This document shows, piece after piece, positions 33,785-41,695 of a stretch of DNA of 64,000 nt; the stretch's first letter is position 1, and every line of letters starts with the position of its first letter. Position numbers and translations under genes: made by a program. The notes beneath the pieces were generated by a model. That model had not been told where the DNA came from. It made no database searches and saw only the letters and a list, made by a program, of their open reading frames with translations. Location: positions 24,641-88,640 of the forward strand of contig CAJUIO010000002.1 in NCBI GenBank assembly GCA_910586025.1, in the 5' to 3' direction. Source of the DNA: an uncultured Lachnospiraceae bacterium. Lineage in GTDB: Bacteria; Bacillota; Clostridia; Lachnospirales; Lachnospiraceae.

Positions 33785-34652
33785 GGAAGGGTATGCGGCC
33801 TCTCGGGAAAAGGCCAGAGCCATTATCATGGCGGGAAATGTCTTTGTGGACGGCCAGCGCGAAGATAAAGCGGGAACCGCCTTTAACCCTGACAGGGTAA
33901 AGCTTGAGGTGAGGGGCAGCACACTGCCGTATGTGAGCCGTGGAGGCTTAAAGCTCGAGAAGGCGGTGAAGCAGTTTGAGCTTGTCCTGACAGACAGAAT
34001 CTGTATGGATATCGGGGCATCCACGGGAGGATTTACAGACTGTATGCTGCAAAACGGAGCCAGGAAGGTTTATTCCGTGGACGTGGGACATGGGCAGCTG
34101 GACTGGAAGCTGCGCAGTGACGACAGGGTCGTGTGTATGGAAAAAACAAATTTCCGATATATGAAGCCGGGAGATATTGAGGATATGCTATCCTTTGCGT
34201 CCGTAGATGTTTCCTTTATTTCCCTGACCAAAATTCTGCTGCCCGCAAGGGAGCTGCTGGAGGATAGGGGACAGATGGTCTGCCTGATCAAGCCGCAGTT
34301 TGAGGCGGGAAGGGAAAAGGTCGGAAAAAAGGGCGTGGTGAAGGATCCTCTCGTTCACCGGGAGGTAATAGGAAAGGTGATGGATTTTGCGGATTTTATC
34401 GGGTTTGAAATCCTCCATCTGGATTTTTCACCTGTCAAGGGCCCTGAGGGAAACATTGAATATCTGCTGCACCTTGAAAAGTCTTCCGGGCGGGCGCTTG
34501 AAACCGTGTCTGTCACGGAAGCCGAAGCGGAAAAGGAACTGAAGAATATTACAGAGGAAAAGAGAGGATATTCTTCATCAGATGAGATGCGGAATATCAT
34601 ATCCCGGACGGTGACTCTTGCCCATGCGGAACTGAAAGCGGGAGATTCATAA
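33753..34652 (+). CDS. tlyA: TlyA-family rRNA 2'-O-methyltransferase
   Basis: 299 residues. N-terminal S4 RNA-binding domain (RLDILLVKEGYAASREKARAIIMAGNVFVDG) followed by an FtsJ-like methyltransferase domain with SAM motif DIGASTGGFTDCMLQNGA and VDVSFISLTKIL. Homologues methylate ribose in 16S and 23S rRNA and are often labelled hemolysin A. ATG 33753 starts within the dxs 3' end; an in-frame ATT/ATG-free extension upstream lacks family residues. Next gene nadK starts on the last base of the stop codon. Confidence 0.93.
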   Translation: MKERLDILLVKEGYAASREKARAIIMAGNVFVDGQREDKAGTAFNPDRVKLEVRGSTLPYVSRGGLKLEKAVKQFELVLTDRICMDIGASTGGFTDCMLQNGARKVYSVDVGHGQLDWKLRSDDRVVCMEKTNFRYMKPGDIEDMLSFASVDVSFISLTKILLPARELLEDRGQMVCLIKPQFEAGREKVGKKGVVKDPLVHREVIGKVMDFADFIGFEILHLDFSPVKGPEGNIEYLLHLEKSSGRALETVSVTEAEAEKELKNITEEKRGYSSSDEMRNIISRTVTLAHAELKAGDS

Positions 34653-35518
34653 TGGAGCATTTTTATATCATAACCAACGAAACGAAGGATCCGGACTTTG
34701 AGATTACATACCGAATCCGGGACTATCTGTTAAAGTGCGGTAAGAAATGCAGTATCCGGGAGCAGGTCCGCGAGAAGCGGGGAAAGATTTACACCGACAG
34801 TAATATGCTGAAGGAGGATGTGGACTGTGTGCTTGTGCTTGGAGGGGACGGAACGCTCCTGCAGGCTGCCGCCGACCTGGCCGACCTATCCGTCCCCTTT
34901 CTGGGAATAAACCTGGGAACCCTGGGGTTTCTTGCTGAGGTTAACAAGGATGACATGGAGGAAGCCTTTTCAAAGCTTCTTGCGGGCGAATACGAGATCG
35001 AAAACAGAATGATGCTTTACGGCTGCTGTTATCGTCCGGGGGAAGATGGTGAGATGGATAATGCCAGGGCGCTGAATGACATTGTCATCACCAGAAAGGG
35101 CTCCCTGCAGATCATTACCTTTGCCATCAGCGTTAACGGGCAGTTTCTGCACAGATACAGCGCCGACGGAATCATCGTGGCTACGCCGACCGGTTCCACC
35201 GGCTATAATCTTTCCGCGGGAGGCCCGGTGGTGGATCCCAAGGCGCAGCTTATGGTGGCTACACCGATCTGTCCGCACTCCATGCAGCACAGAAGCATTG
35301 TGCTCTCACCCGAGGACGAGATAACTATTTTGATCGAGACGGGGCATGACGGGAGCAGGCAGGAGGTGGAGGCTATCTTTGACGGAAGCCACAGGGTCAC
35401 GCTTCGAACGGGCGATAGGATCGTGATACGCAGATCCGACAAGACCACGGGGATCGTGAAGCTGAACAGGGTAAGCTTTCTGGAAATTTTGAACAGAAAA
35501 ATGCTGGATGGAAAATAA
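34652..35518 (+). CDS. nadK: NAD kinase
   Basis: 288 residues. ATP- or polyphosphate-dependent phosphorylation of NAD to NADP. Family motif VLGGDGTLLQAA, then GINLGTLGFLAEV, ALNDIVITRKG and the SADGIIVATPTGSTGYNLSAGGP block. The start overlaps the tlyA stop by one base (TAATG). Full length. Member of the conserved recN cluster. Confidence 0.96.
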   Translation: MEHFYIITNETKDPDFEITYRIRDYLLKCGKKCSIREQVREKRGKIYTDSNMLKEDVDCVLVLGGDGTLLQAAADLADLSVPFLGINLGTLGFLAEVNKDDMEEAFSKLLAGEYEIENRMMLYGCCYRPGEDGEMDNARALNDIVITRKGSLQIITFAISVNGQFLHRYSADGIIVATPTGSTGYNLSAGGPVVDPKAQLMVATPICPHSMQHRSIVLSPEDEITILIETGHDGSRQEVEAIFDGSHRVTLRTGDRIVIRRSDKTTGIVKLNRVSFLEILNRKMLDGK

Positions 35519-35541
35519 GCGCGTTACAGGATGGAAAGGAA

Positions 35542-35994
35542 ATGAAGAAGAGCAGACATCAGAAAATAAAGGAACTGGTTGAGAGATATGAGATTGAAAC
35601 CCAGGAGGAGCTGGCGGACCGTCTCAGGGAAGCGGGCTGCCAGGTGACTCAGGCCACGGTTTCCCGGGATATCCGGGAGCTCAAGCTGTCCAAAATTCCT
35701 ACCGGGGAGGGAAGGCAGCGTTATACGGTGCTGGTTCACAGCGACCACTATCTGAGCGACAAGTATATCCGGGTTCTGAAGGACGGCTTTGTCTCCATGG
35801 ATATGGCGCAGAATATTCTGGTGGTAAAGACCGTATCCGGAATGGCAATGGCTGTCGCGGCCGCTATAGATGCCATGAAGCTGAAGGAAATCGTGGGTTC
35901 CATAGCAGGGGACGACACGATTATGATGGCGGTTCGGACTGTGGAGGATACGGAAACCGTAATGGAAAAGATCCGAAGCGTATTGGAGGAATAG
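35542..35994 (+). CDS. argR: Arginine repressor
   Basis: 150 residues. N-terminal winged helix (IKELVERYEIETQEELADRLREAGCQVTQATVSRDIRELKL) and C-terminal oligomerisation/arginine-binding domain with SIAGDDTIMMAV. Hexameric repressor/activator of arginine genes. Start preceded by GGAAAGGAA. In Firmicutes argR sits just before recN, as here. No arginine-metabolism gene is present in the window. Confidence 0.95.
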   Translation: MKKSRHQKIKELVERYEIETQEELADRLREAGCQVTQATVSRDIRELKLSKIPTGEGRQRYTVLVHSDHYLSDKYIRVLKDGFVSMDMAQNILVVKTVSGMAMAVAAAIDAMKLKEIVGSIAGDDTIMMAVRTVEDTETVMEKIRSVLEE

Positions 35995-35996
35995 GA

Positions 35997-37679
35997 ATGC
36001 TTGAAAGCTTACACGTGAAAAATTTGGCCCTGATCGATGAGGCGGAGGTTGATTTCGGCCGGGGGCTCAATATACTGACGGGAGAGACGGGAGCGGGTAA
36101 ATCCATTATTATCGGTTCTATCAATCTGGCGCTGGGAGCCAAGGCGGATAAGGAATATATCAGGACAGGTGCGGAGTACGCCTTGGTTGAGCTGGTATTT
36201 TCCCTGAATGAGGCACAGCAAAAAGTACTTTCAGATATGGAACTACCTCTGGAAGAAGACGGCACTCTGATCCTTCAAAGGAAGGTAATGCCGGCAAGAA
36301 GCGTCTGCAGGATAAACGGGGAGAGTGTGAGCATGAGTCAGCTGAAGCTCCTCTCCGGATATCTTCTGGATATGTACGGACAGCATGAGCATCAGTCCCT
36401 GCTGCGGGTATCCAGGCACCGGGAGCTGCTGGACGGCTATGCGGGAAGCCGGATGGAGGAAAAGAAAAACCGGCAGAGACTGCTTTACAGGGAGTACAGA
36501 CAGCTCCAGGAGGAGTTTGAGACTAACTGTCTTGACGAGAGCGGCAGGGCAAGAGAGATGGATCTGCTCTCTTTTGAGGTGAACGAGATCCAGGCGGCGT
36601 CTCTGATCCCCGGCGAGGACGAGCAGCTTGAAAATATTTTTCGAAAGATGTCGAACGCAAGAAGGATCAGGGAATCGGTTTATATTGCCCACGCACTGAC
36701 AGGCTATGAGGAGGAGGGATGTGCCGGTGAGGCTCTCGGGCGTGCCATCCGGGAGCTGAGAGGAGTGAGCGGCTATGACGGAGAGCTCGAGCAGCTTCTT
36801 TCCCAGCTTATGGATCTCGACGGACTCCTTGGCGACTTTAACCGTTCTGCTGCCGATTATATGGAGAGCCTGGAATTTGATGAGGAAGAATTTGCCAAGA
36901 CACAGGAGCGTCTCGACATTCTGAATCATCTCAAAAATAAATACGGTGCCTCCATAGAGGAGATTCTGAGCCTTCTGGAAGAGAAGCAGCAGCGTCTCCT
37001 GCAGCTCGAGAGCTATGAGACATATCGAAACGAGCTGGAAGAAAAGCTTCGGAAGGAAGAGGAGCAGATGCTTTTCCTGTGTCAGGAGATTTCCGCGCTG
37101 CGCACCAAGGCCGCGGCAAAGCTTTCCAAAAAGCTTACCTCGGCAATGGTGGATCTGAATTTCATAGACGTGGATTTTTCCATTGAAGTCACGCCGCAGG
37201 AGGATAAGATTTCGGAGGATGGGTACGATAAAATTGAATTTCTGATTTCAACGAATCCGGGCGAGACGAAAAAGCCCTTGCAGCAGGTGGCCAGCGGCGG
37301 TGAGCTTTCCCGAATCATGCTGGCGTTCAAGAGCGTGCTGGCGGACGAGGACGGAACCGATACGCTTATTTTTGACGAGATCGACACGGGAATCAGCGGA
37401 AAGACCGCCTGGAAGGTTGCGGAAAAGCTGGGGCGGCTCTCCGGAAACCATCAGATTATCTGCATCACCCACCTTCCGCAGATAGCGGCAATGGCGGACT
37501 CTCATTACCTGATTGAAAAGAAGGTGAAGAAGGAGCGGACGGTGACGGGGATAGAGACGCTCTCCGAGGAGCAAAGCCTGAATGAGCTTGCAAGGCTGTT
37601 GGGAAGCGGGAGCGTGACGGAGGCCGTGCTCACCAATGCCAGGGAGATGAAGGAGCTTGCCGGAAAATCAAAGCAATAG
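35997..37679 (+). CDS. recN: DNA repair protein RecN
   Basis: 560 residues. SMC-like ATPase acting early at double-strand breaks. N-terminal Walker A GETGAGKSIIIGSI, the MYGQHEHQSLL segment, a central coiled coil with short arms, and C-terminal signature QVASGGELSRIMLAFKSVLADEDGTDTLIFDEIDTGISG with Walker B. Full length. Starts two bases after argR and ends in a terminator region that overlaps a possible forespore promoter. Confidence 0.96.
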   Translation: MLESLHVKNLALIDEAEVDFGRGLNILTGETGAGKSIIIGSINLALGAKADKEYIRTGAEYALVELVFSLNEAQQKVLSDMELPLEEDGTLILQRKVMPARSVCRINGESVSMSQLKLLSGYLLDMYGQHEHQSLLRVSRHRELLDGYAGSRMEEKKNRQRLLYREYRQLQEEFETNCLDESGRAREMDLLSFEVNEIQAASLIPGEDEQLENIFRKMSNARRIRESVYIAHALTGYEEEGCAGEALGRAIRELRGVSGYDGELEQLLSQLMDLDGLLGDFNRSAADYMESLEFDEEEFAKTQERLDILNHLKNKYGASIEEILSLLEEKQQRLLQLESYETYRNELEEKLRKEEEQMLFLCQEISALRTKAAAKLSKKLTSAMVDLNFIDVDFSIEVTPQEDKISEDGYDKIEFLISTNPGETKKPLQQVASGGELSRIMLAFKSVLADEDGTDTLIFDEIDTGISGKTAWKVAEKLGRLSGNHQIICITHLPQIAAMADSHYLIEKKVKKERTVTGIETLSEEQSLNELARLLGSGSVTEAVLTNAREMKELAGKSKQ

Positions 37680-37713
37680 AAACATTTGGAAAATTAAAAT
37701 AAAGAGTTTTTCA

Positions 37714-37720
37714 CATACTA
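37714..37720 (+). promoter_or_regulatory. Possible sigma-F/G -10 element before spoIVB
   Basis: CATACTA matches the forespore -10 consensus CATWHTA exactly. The -35 position upstream is poor (AATTA against GHATR). It overlaps the first bases of the recN terminator stem. B. subtilis spoIVB is transcribed by sigma-F and sigma-G, which supports but does not prove the reading. Confidence 0.35.
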
Positions 37721-37753
37721 AAAGGGACATGCGGTCTGTATGTCTCTTTTAGT
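37717..37753 (+). terminator. Terminator between recN and spoIVB
   Basis: A 14-base arm (37717-37730) pairs with 37740-37753 with one G.U pair and a 9-base loop. The descending arm contains TCTCTTTTAG, so the T-run lies partly inside the stem; the A-rich ascending arm suggests possible bidirectional use. Confidence 0.7.
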
Positions 37754-37774
37754 TTACGTAAAGGATGTGAAAAC

Positions 37775-39076
37775 TTGAACCAATTAGAAGAAGCCGGATC
37801 ACATAAAGTGGCTGTTTACAGGAAAATTTTATATGTATTGCTATTTGGCGGTTCGCTGGCCACCCTGCTTTCTTTTTACTTTTATATGTGGAAAAGCATC
37901 CCCTCCACCATCATGGTGAAGGCCGGAGTGGAACAGGAGCTGAACATCAACATTCCGGCATCGGGCCGGCTGTACCGGGATGCCGTGGAAGCGAGCGGAC
38001 AGGCCAAAAACCCTCTGGAAAACAAAAGCATTGAGATTGATTTCAGTGCTCCGGTCACCGTGAGGGCAAACCAGATTGATACTTACAAGCTTCAGGTAAA
38101 GCTGTTTGGAGTCATTCCCCTTAAGGACGTGGATGTGGAGGTGATACAGGATGTCCGCCTGAAGCCGGCGGGGATCCCGATCGGCATCTATGTAAAGACA
38201 CAGGGGGTGCTGGTGGTGGGGATCGGCGAGTTTGAGGGTGAGGACGGACAGACCTGCCATCCCGCAAAATATATCCTGAAGGCGGGAGACTATATTCTGG
38301 AAATGAATGATGAAAAGATCACGGGCAAAAAGCAGCTGATAGAGAAAATCAGCCATCTGGAGGGCCAGGAGGTGGTCTTTAAGGTCCGCAGGGGAGATGC
38401 GGTATTCGAGGTGATGCTAAAGCCCCAGATGAACCAGACGGGGGAATATAAGGTGGGAATCTGGGTCAGGGACAACGCACAGGGAGTCGGAACCATGACC
38501 TATATTGACGAGAGAGGATGCTTTGGCGCACTGGGACACGGGATCAATGACGTGGATACCAGTACGCTTATGATGCTGGGAAGCGGCACCCTGTATCACA
38601 CGGAGATTATCGGAATCACCAGGGGCAGTAACGGCTCTCCCGGAGAACTCACAGGCTTTATCGAATATGACGACAGGAATGTCATGGGATCCATCACGGA
38701 AAATACGCCCAGGGGAATTTTCGGATTCTGCTCGGCTGAAACTGCGTCAGAAACCAGGTATGACTATCTGCCTATCGGTCTCAAACAGGAAATAGAGAAG
38801 GGACCGGCCCAGATCATCTGCTCCCTGGGGGAGGGTACGGAGGCTTATGATGTGGAAATCATAGATATCAATCTGGATAATGATAATATAAACCGAGGGA
38901 TTGTGCTGAAAATAACGGATGAAAAGCTTCTGTGTGCAACGGGCGGAATCGTGCAGGGGATGAGCGGAAGTCCGATTATCCAGAACGGAAAAATTATAGG
39001 AGCCGTAACCCATGTGCTGGTGCAGGATTCCACCAGGGGGTATGGGATCTTTATCGAGAGTATGCTGACGCACTGA
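37775..39076 (+). CDS. spoIVB: SpoIVB serine peptidase
   Basis: 433 residues. Forespore-secreted protease that triggers pro-sigma-K processing by cleaving SpoIVFA. TTG start with AAAGGA nine bases upstream. One membrane helix at about 18-38, a PDZ domain around 130-215 (AKYILKAGDYILEMNDEKITGKKQLI), then the peptidase S55 domain. Probable catalytic residues are His255 in GALGHGI and Ser397 in GMSGSP; both motifs are intact. Ends the conserved asp23-spoIVB block. Its usual partner spo0A is not in the following sequence, which turns into accessory genes. Confidence 0.95.
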   Translation: MNQLEEAGSHKVAVYRKILYVLLFGGSLATLLSFYFYMWKSIPSTIMVKAGVEQELNINIPASGRLYRDAVEASGQAKNPLENKSIEIDFSAPVTVRANQIDTYKLQVKLFGVIPLKDVDVEVIQDVRLKPAGIPIGIYVKTQGVLVVGIGEFEGEDGQTCHPAKYILKAGDYILEMNDEKITGKKQLIEKISHLEGQEVVFKVRRGDAVFEVMLKPQMNQTGEYKVGIWVRDNAQGVGTMTYIDERGCFGALGHGINDVDTSTLMMLGSGTLYHTEIIGITRGSNGSPGELTGFIEYDDRNVMGSITENTPRGIFGFCSAETASETRYDYLPIGLKQEIEKGPAQIICSLGEGTEAYDVEIIDINLDNDNINRGIVLKITDEKLLCATGGIVQGMSGSPIIQNGKIIGAVTHVLVQDSTRGYGIFIESMLTH

Positions 39077-39105
39077 TTGACTTTTTCCTTCTTTTTTATT
39101 ATCAT
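39077..39105 (+). promoter_or_regulatory. Promoter of the flavodiiron gene
   Basis: TTGACT (39077-39082) and TATCAT (39100-39105) with a 17-base spacer, starting directly after the spoIVB stop codon. Predicted start is near 39112, 30 bases before the ATG. Confidence 0.75.
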
Positions 39106-39141
39106 AAATAAGGAAATTGTTCAGAAAGGGGCGTAATTGAC

Positions 39142-40290
39142 ATGAATGTTACAAAAGATGTAGTGTATGCGGGTGTGGAGGACAATGAGATCGAGCTTTT
39201 TGAATCTCAATATGAAGTGCCCGACGGTGTGACCTACAATTCTTATGTGATTTTTGATGAGAAGATAGCCGTGATGGATACGGTGGACGGAAGAAAAACA
39301 GGGGAATGGATAGAGAAGCTGCGGGGGATTCTCGGAGCAGCGAAGCCGGATTTTCTGGTGATCTCCCATGTGGAGCCGGATCATGCGGGCAGCGTGGACG
39401 CATTTCTGGAGGCCTATCCGGAGACGGAGGTGGTGGGAAACGCCAAGACCTTCCAGTTTCTCTCACAGTTCTTTCCCCAATGGAGGGAGCGGATCCGCAA
39501 GGTGACGGTTGCGGAGGGCGAGGTGCTGACTCTTGGAAAACACAGTCTGCAGTTTTTTATGGCTCCTATGGTTCACTGGCCGGAGGTCATGGTGTCCTAT
39601 GAAAGGACAGACAGAATCCTTTTCTCCGCGGACGGCTTTGGCACCTTCGGCACCGACTGCCTGCCTGAGGACTGGGCGTGCGAGGCAAGGCGCTACTACG
39701 TGAACATCGTGGGAAAGTACGGAGCCATGGTGCAGACGCTCCTGAAAAAGGCCGGTGCACTGGACATCGGGATTATCTGTCCCCTGCATGGCCCCGTCCT
39801 GAATCAGAATCTCGGATATTATCTTGAGAAATACGATATCTGGAGCAGCTACAGGCCGGAGGATAAAGGCGTTCTGGTTGCCTACGCTTCCATTCACGGA
39901 CACACGGCAAAGGCGGCGAGAAGGGCCGCAGAGCTCCTTGCGGAAAAGGGAGAGAAGGTGGAGATCTACGACCTTGCAAGAGACGACATGTCGGAGGCGG
40001 TGGAGGGCGCATTCCGCTATGACAGGATGCTGCTTGCAAGCGCTACCTATGACGGCGGGCTTTTCCCCTGTATGGAGGATTTCCTGGCTCATCTTAAGAG
40101 CAAGGCATATCAGAAGAGAACGGTTGCGCTTATGGAGAACGGGACCTGGGCTCCCATGGCCGCAAAATGCATGAGACAGGCTCTGGAGGGAATGAAGGAG
40201 GTCACGGTTCTTCCAGATGTGGTTTCCATCAAGTCGGCACCGGATGAGAATACCTGGGAGGAGCTGGCAAAGCTGGTAGGAAAGCTGTAA
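39142..40290 (+). CDS. FprA-type flavodiiron protein
   Basis: 382 residues. Soluble oxygen or nitric-oxide reductase protecting anaerobes. N-terminal metallo-beta-lactamase-like domain binds the diiron centre: HVEPDHAGSVD (His76, Glu78, Asp80, His81), VHWPEVMV, FSADGFGTFG and CPLHGPVL provide ligands. The C-terminal flavodoxin domain begins near residue 250 (VAYASIHGHTAKAARRAAELL). No extra rubredoxin or flavin-reductase domain, so a separate electron donor is needed. Own promoter; the following Rieske flavoprotein may be a partner in oxygen defence. Confidence 0.93.
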   Translation: MNVTKDVVYAGVEDNEIELFESQYEVPDGVTYNSYVIFDEKIAVMDTVDGRKTGEWIEKLRGILGAAKPDFLVISHVEPDHAGSVDAFLEAYPETEVVGNAKTFQFLSQFFPQWRERIRKVTVAEGEVLTLGKHSLQFFMAPMVHWPEVMVSYERTDRILFSADGFGTFGTDCLPEDWACEARRYYVNIVGKYGAMVQTLLKKAGALDIGIICPLHGPVLNQNLGYYLEKYDIWSSYRPEDKGVLVAYASIHGHTAKAARRAAELLAEKGEKVEIYDLARDDMSEAVEGAFRYDRMLLASATYDGGLFPCMEDFLAHLKSKAYQKRTVALMENGTWAPMAAKCMRQALEGMKEVTVLPDVVSIKSAPDENTWEELAKLVGKL

Positions 40291-40314
40291 GGACCAATCA
40301 TTGAGGCAGAGAAT

Positions 40315-40376
40315 AAATTACCGCCAAAGGCGCAGAATAAGTATGAAAAATACTTGAGCGCAGGAGGCGGTAATTT
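40315..40376 (+). promoter_or_regulatory. Long RNA hairpin covering the ribosome site of the Rieske flavoprotein gene
   Basis: Three stacked helices: AAATTACCGCC (40315-40325) with GGCGGTAATTT (40366-40376); GCGC (40330-40333) with GCGC (40358-40361); AAGTAT (40339-40344) with ATACTT (40350-40355) closing a GAAAA loop. The Shine-Dalgarno AGGAGG (40362-40367) is partly inside the outer helix, three codons ahead of ATG 40379. This arrangement could block translation until opened. Confidence 0.6.
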
Positions 40377-40378
40377 TT

Positions 40379-41695
40379 ATGGATTCTATTTGGAGGCAGA
40401 ATGTGGAGCTGCCCCGGTTCCGGGCATTGGAGGGAAGCGTAAGGACGGATGTGCTGATCATTGGAGGAGGGCTTGCGGGGATTCTGTGCGCCTGCCTCCT
40501 GCAGAGGGAAGGTGTGGATTATCTGCTTGCGGAGGGCGGGAGAATCTGCGGGGGAAACACAGGAAGGACCACGGCCAAGATCACGGCCCAGCACGGCCTT
40601 ATCTATGACAGGCTAATCCGGACAGTGGGGGAAGAGAAGGCGGGACTCTATCTGGAAGCCCAGCAAGGAGCGGTGGAAAGGTATTATGAGCTTTGCGGCT
40701 CCATAGACTGTGACTTTGAGGAAAAAACCTCCTTTGTCTATTCACTTGCGGATCGGGAAAAGCTGGAGAAAGAGGCAAAAGCGCTGTGCCGGATCGGAGG
40801 AAAGCCCGTGATGGCGCAGACACAGGAGCTTCCGTTTCCCACTGCGGGGGCTGTGGGAATGGAGAGACAGGCACAGTTCCACCCTCTCAAATTTGTCTCC
40901 GCAGTGGCAGGGGATCTGCGGATTTGCGAGGATACCTATGTGAGAGAGCTGAAAGAAAAGAGGGCCGTCACAGACAGAGGGGAAATAGGCTTTGAGAAGC
41001 TGATCATCGCCACGCATTTTCCTATGGATAATAAGCACGGCATGTATTTTCTCAAGCTGTACCAGCATCGCTCCTATGTGACCGCAATGAAGCATGCGGC
41101 ACCCATGGAGGGAATGTATGTGGATGAGGCGAAAGGCGGCCTGTCGTTCCGCAGCTACGGAGAATATCTTCTCCTTGGGGGAGGCGGGGGAAGAACCGGG
41201 AAAAAGTGCGGCGGATGGCAGGAGCTCAGAGATTTTGCCGGGAAATATTATCCGGGAGCACAGGAGAATTATTGCTGGGCGGCTCAGGATACCATGTCGC
41301 TGGACGGTATTCCCTATATCGGACGCTATTCCCCGGGCATGCCGGACTGCTTTGTGGCAGCGGGCTTTAACAAGTGGGGAATTACCTCCTCCATGGTATC
41401 GGCCATGCTTCTGACCGATCTGGTGAGTGAAAGAAAAAGCCCATACGAGGAGCTTTTTTCTCCCGGCAGAAGTATGCTGAGGCCTCAGCTTCTGGATAAC
41501 GGCTTCGAGGCCGTCATGAGCATGCTTACACTGTCGGGAAAGAGATGTCCTCATATGGGCTGTGCCCTGAAATGGAATCCGGCGGAGCATTCCTTTGACT
41601 GTCCCTGCCACGGCTCCCGTTTTGATCAGGACGGAGGGCTCCTGGATAACCCCGCTTCCGGTGATCTAAAAGTTCAGGGAAAGGGTGTGCTCTAG
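40379..41695 (+). CDS. FAD-dependent oxidoreductase with C-terminal Rieske 2Fe-2S domain
   Basis: 438 residues. N-terminal D-amino-acid-oxidase-like FAD domain (TDVLIIGGGLAGILCACLLQREG at about 23-45, then GNTGRTTAKITAQHG). The C-terminal Rieske domain has both ligand pairs: Cys390-x-His392 in CPHMGC and Cys408/His411 in CPCHGS. Relatives such as B. subtilis YhfW are of uncertain substrate. The gene follows the flavodiiron gene and may feed or share electrons, but this is inferred only from neighbourhood. The 3' end overlaps the convergent GH31 gene by 30 bases. Translation may be controlled by the hairpin over its ribosome site. Confidence 0.88.
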   Translation: MDSIWRQNVELPRFRALEGSVRTDVLIIGGGLAGILCACLLQREGVDYLLAEGGRICGGNTGRTTAKITAQHGLIYDRLIRTVGEEKAGLYLEAQQGAVERYYELCGSIDCDFEEKTSFVYSLADREKLEKEAKALCRIGGKPVMAQTQELPFPTAGAVGMERQAQFHPLKFVSAVAGDLRICEDTYVRELKEKRAVTDRGEIGFEKLIIATHFPMDNKHGMYFLKLYQHRSYVTAMKHAAPMEGMYVDEAKGGLSFRSYGEYLLLGGGGGRTGKKCGGWQELRDFAGKYYPGAQENYCWAAQDTMSLDGIPYIGRYSPGMPDCFVAAGFNKWGITSSMVSAMLLTDLVSERKSPYEELFSPGRSMLRPQLLDNGFEAVMSMLTLSGKRCPHMGCALKWNPAEHSFDCPCHGSRFDQDGGLLDNPASGDLKVQGKGVL

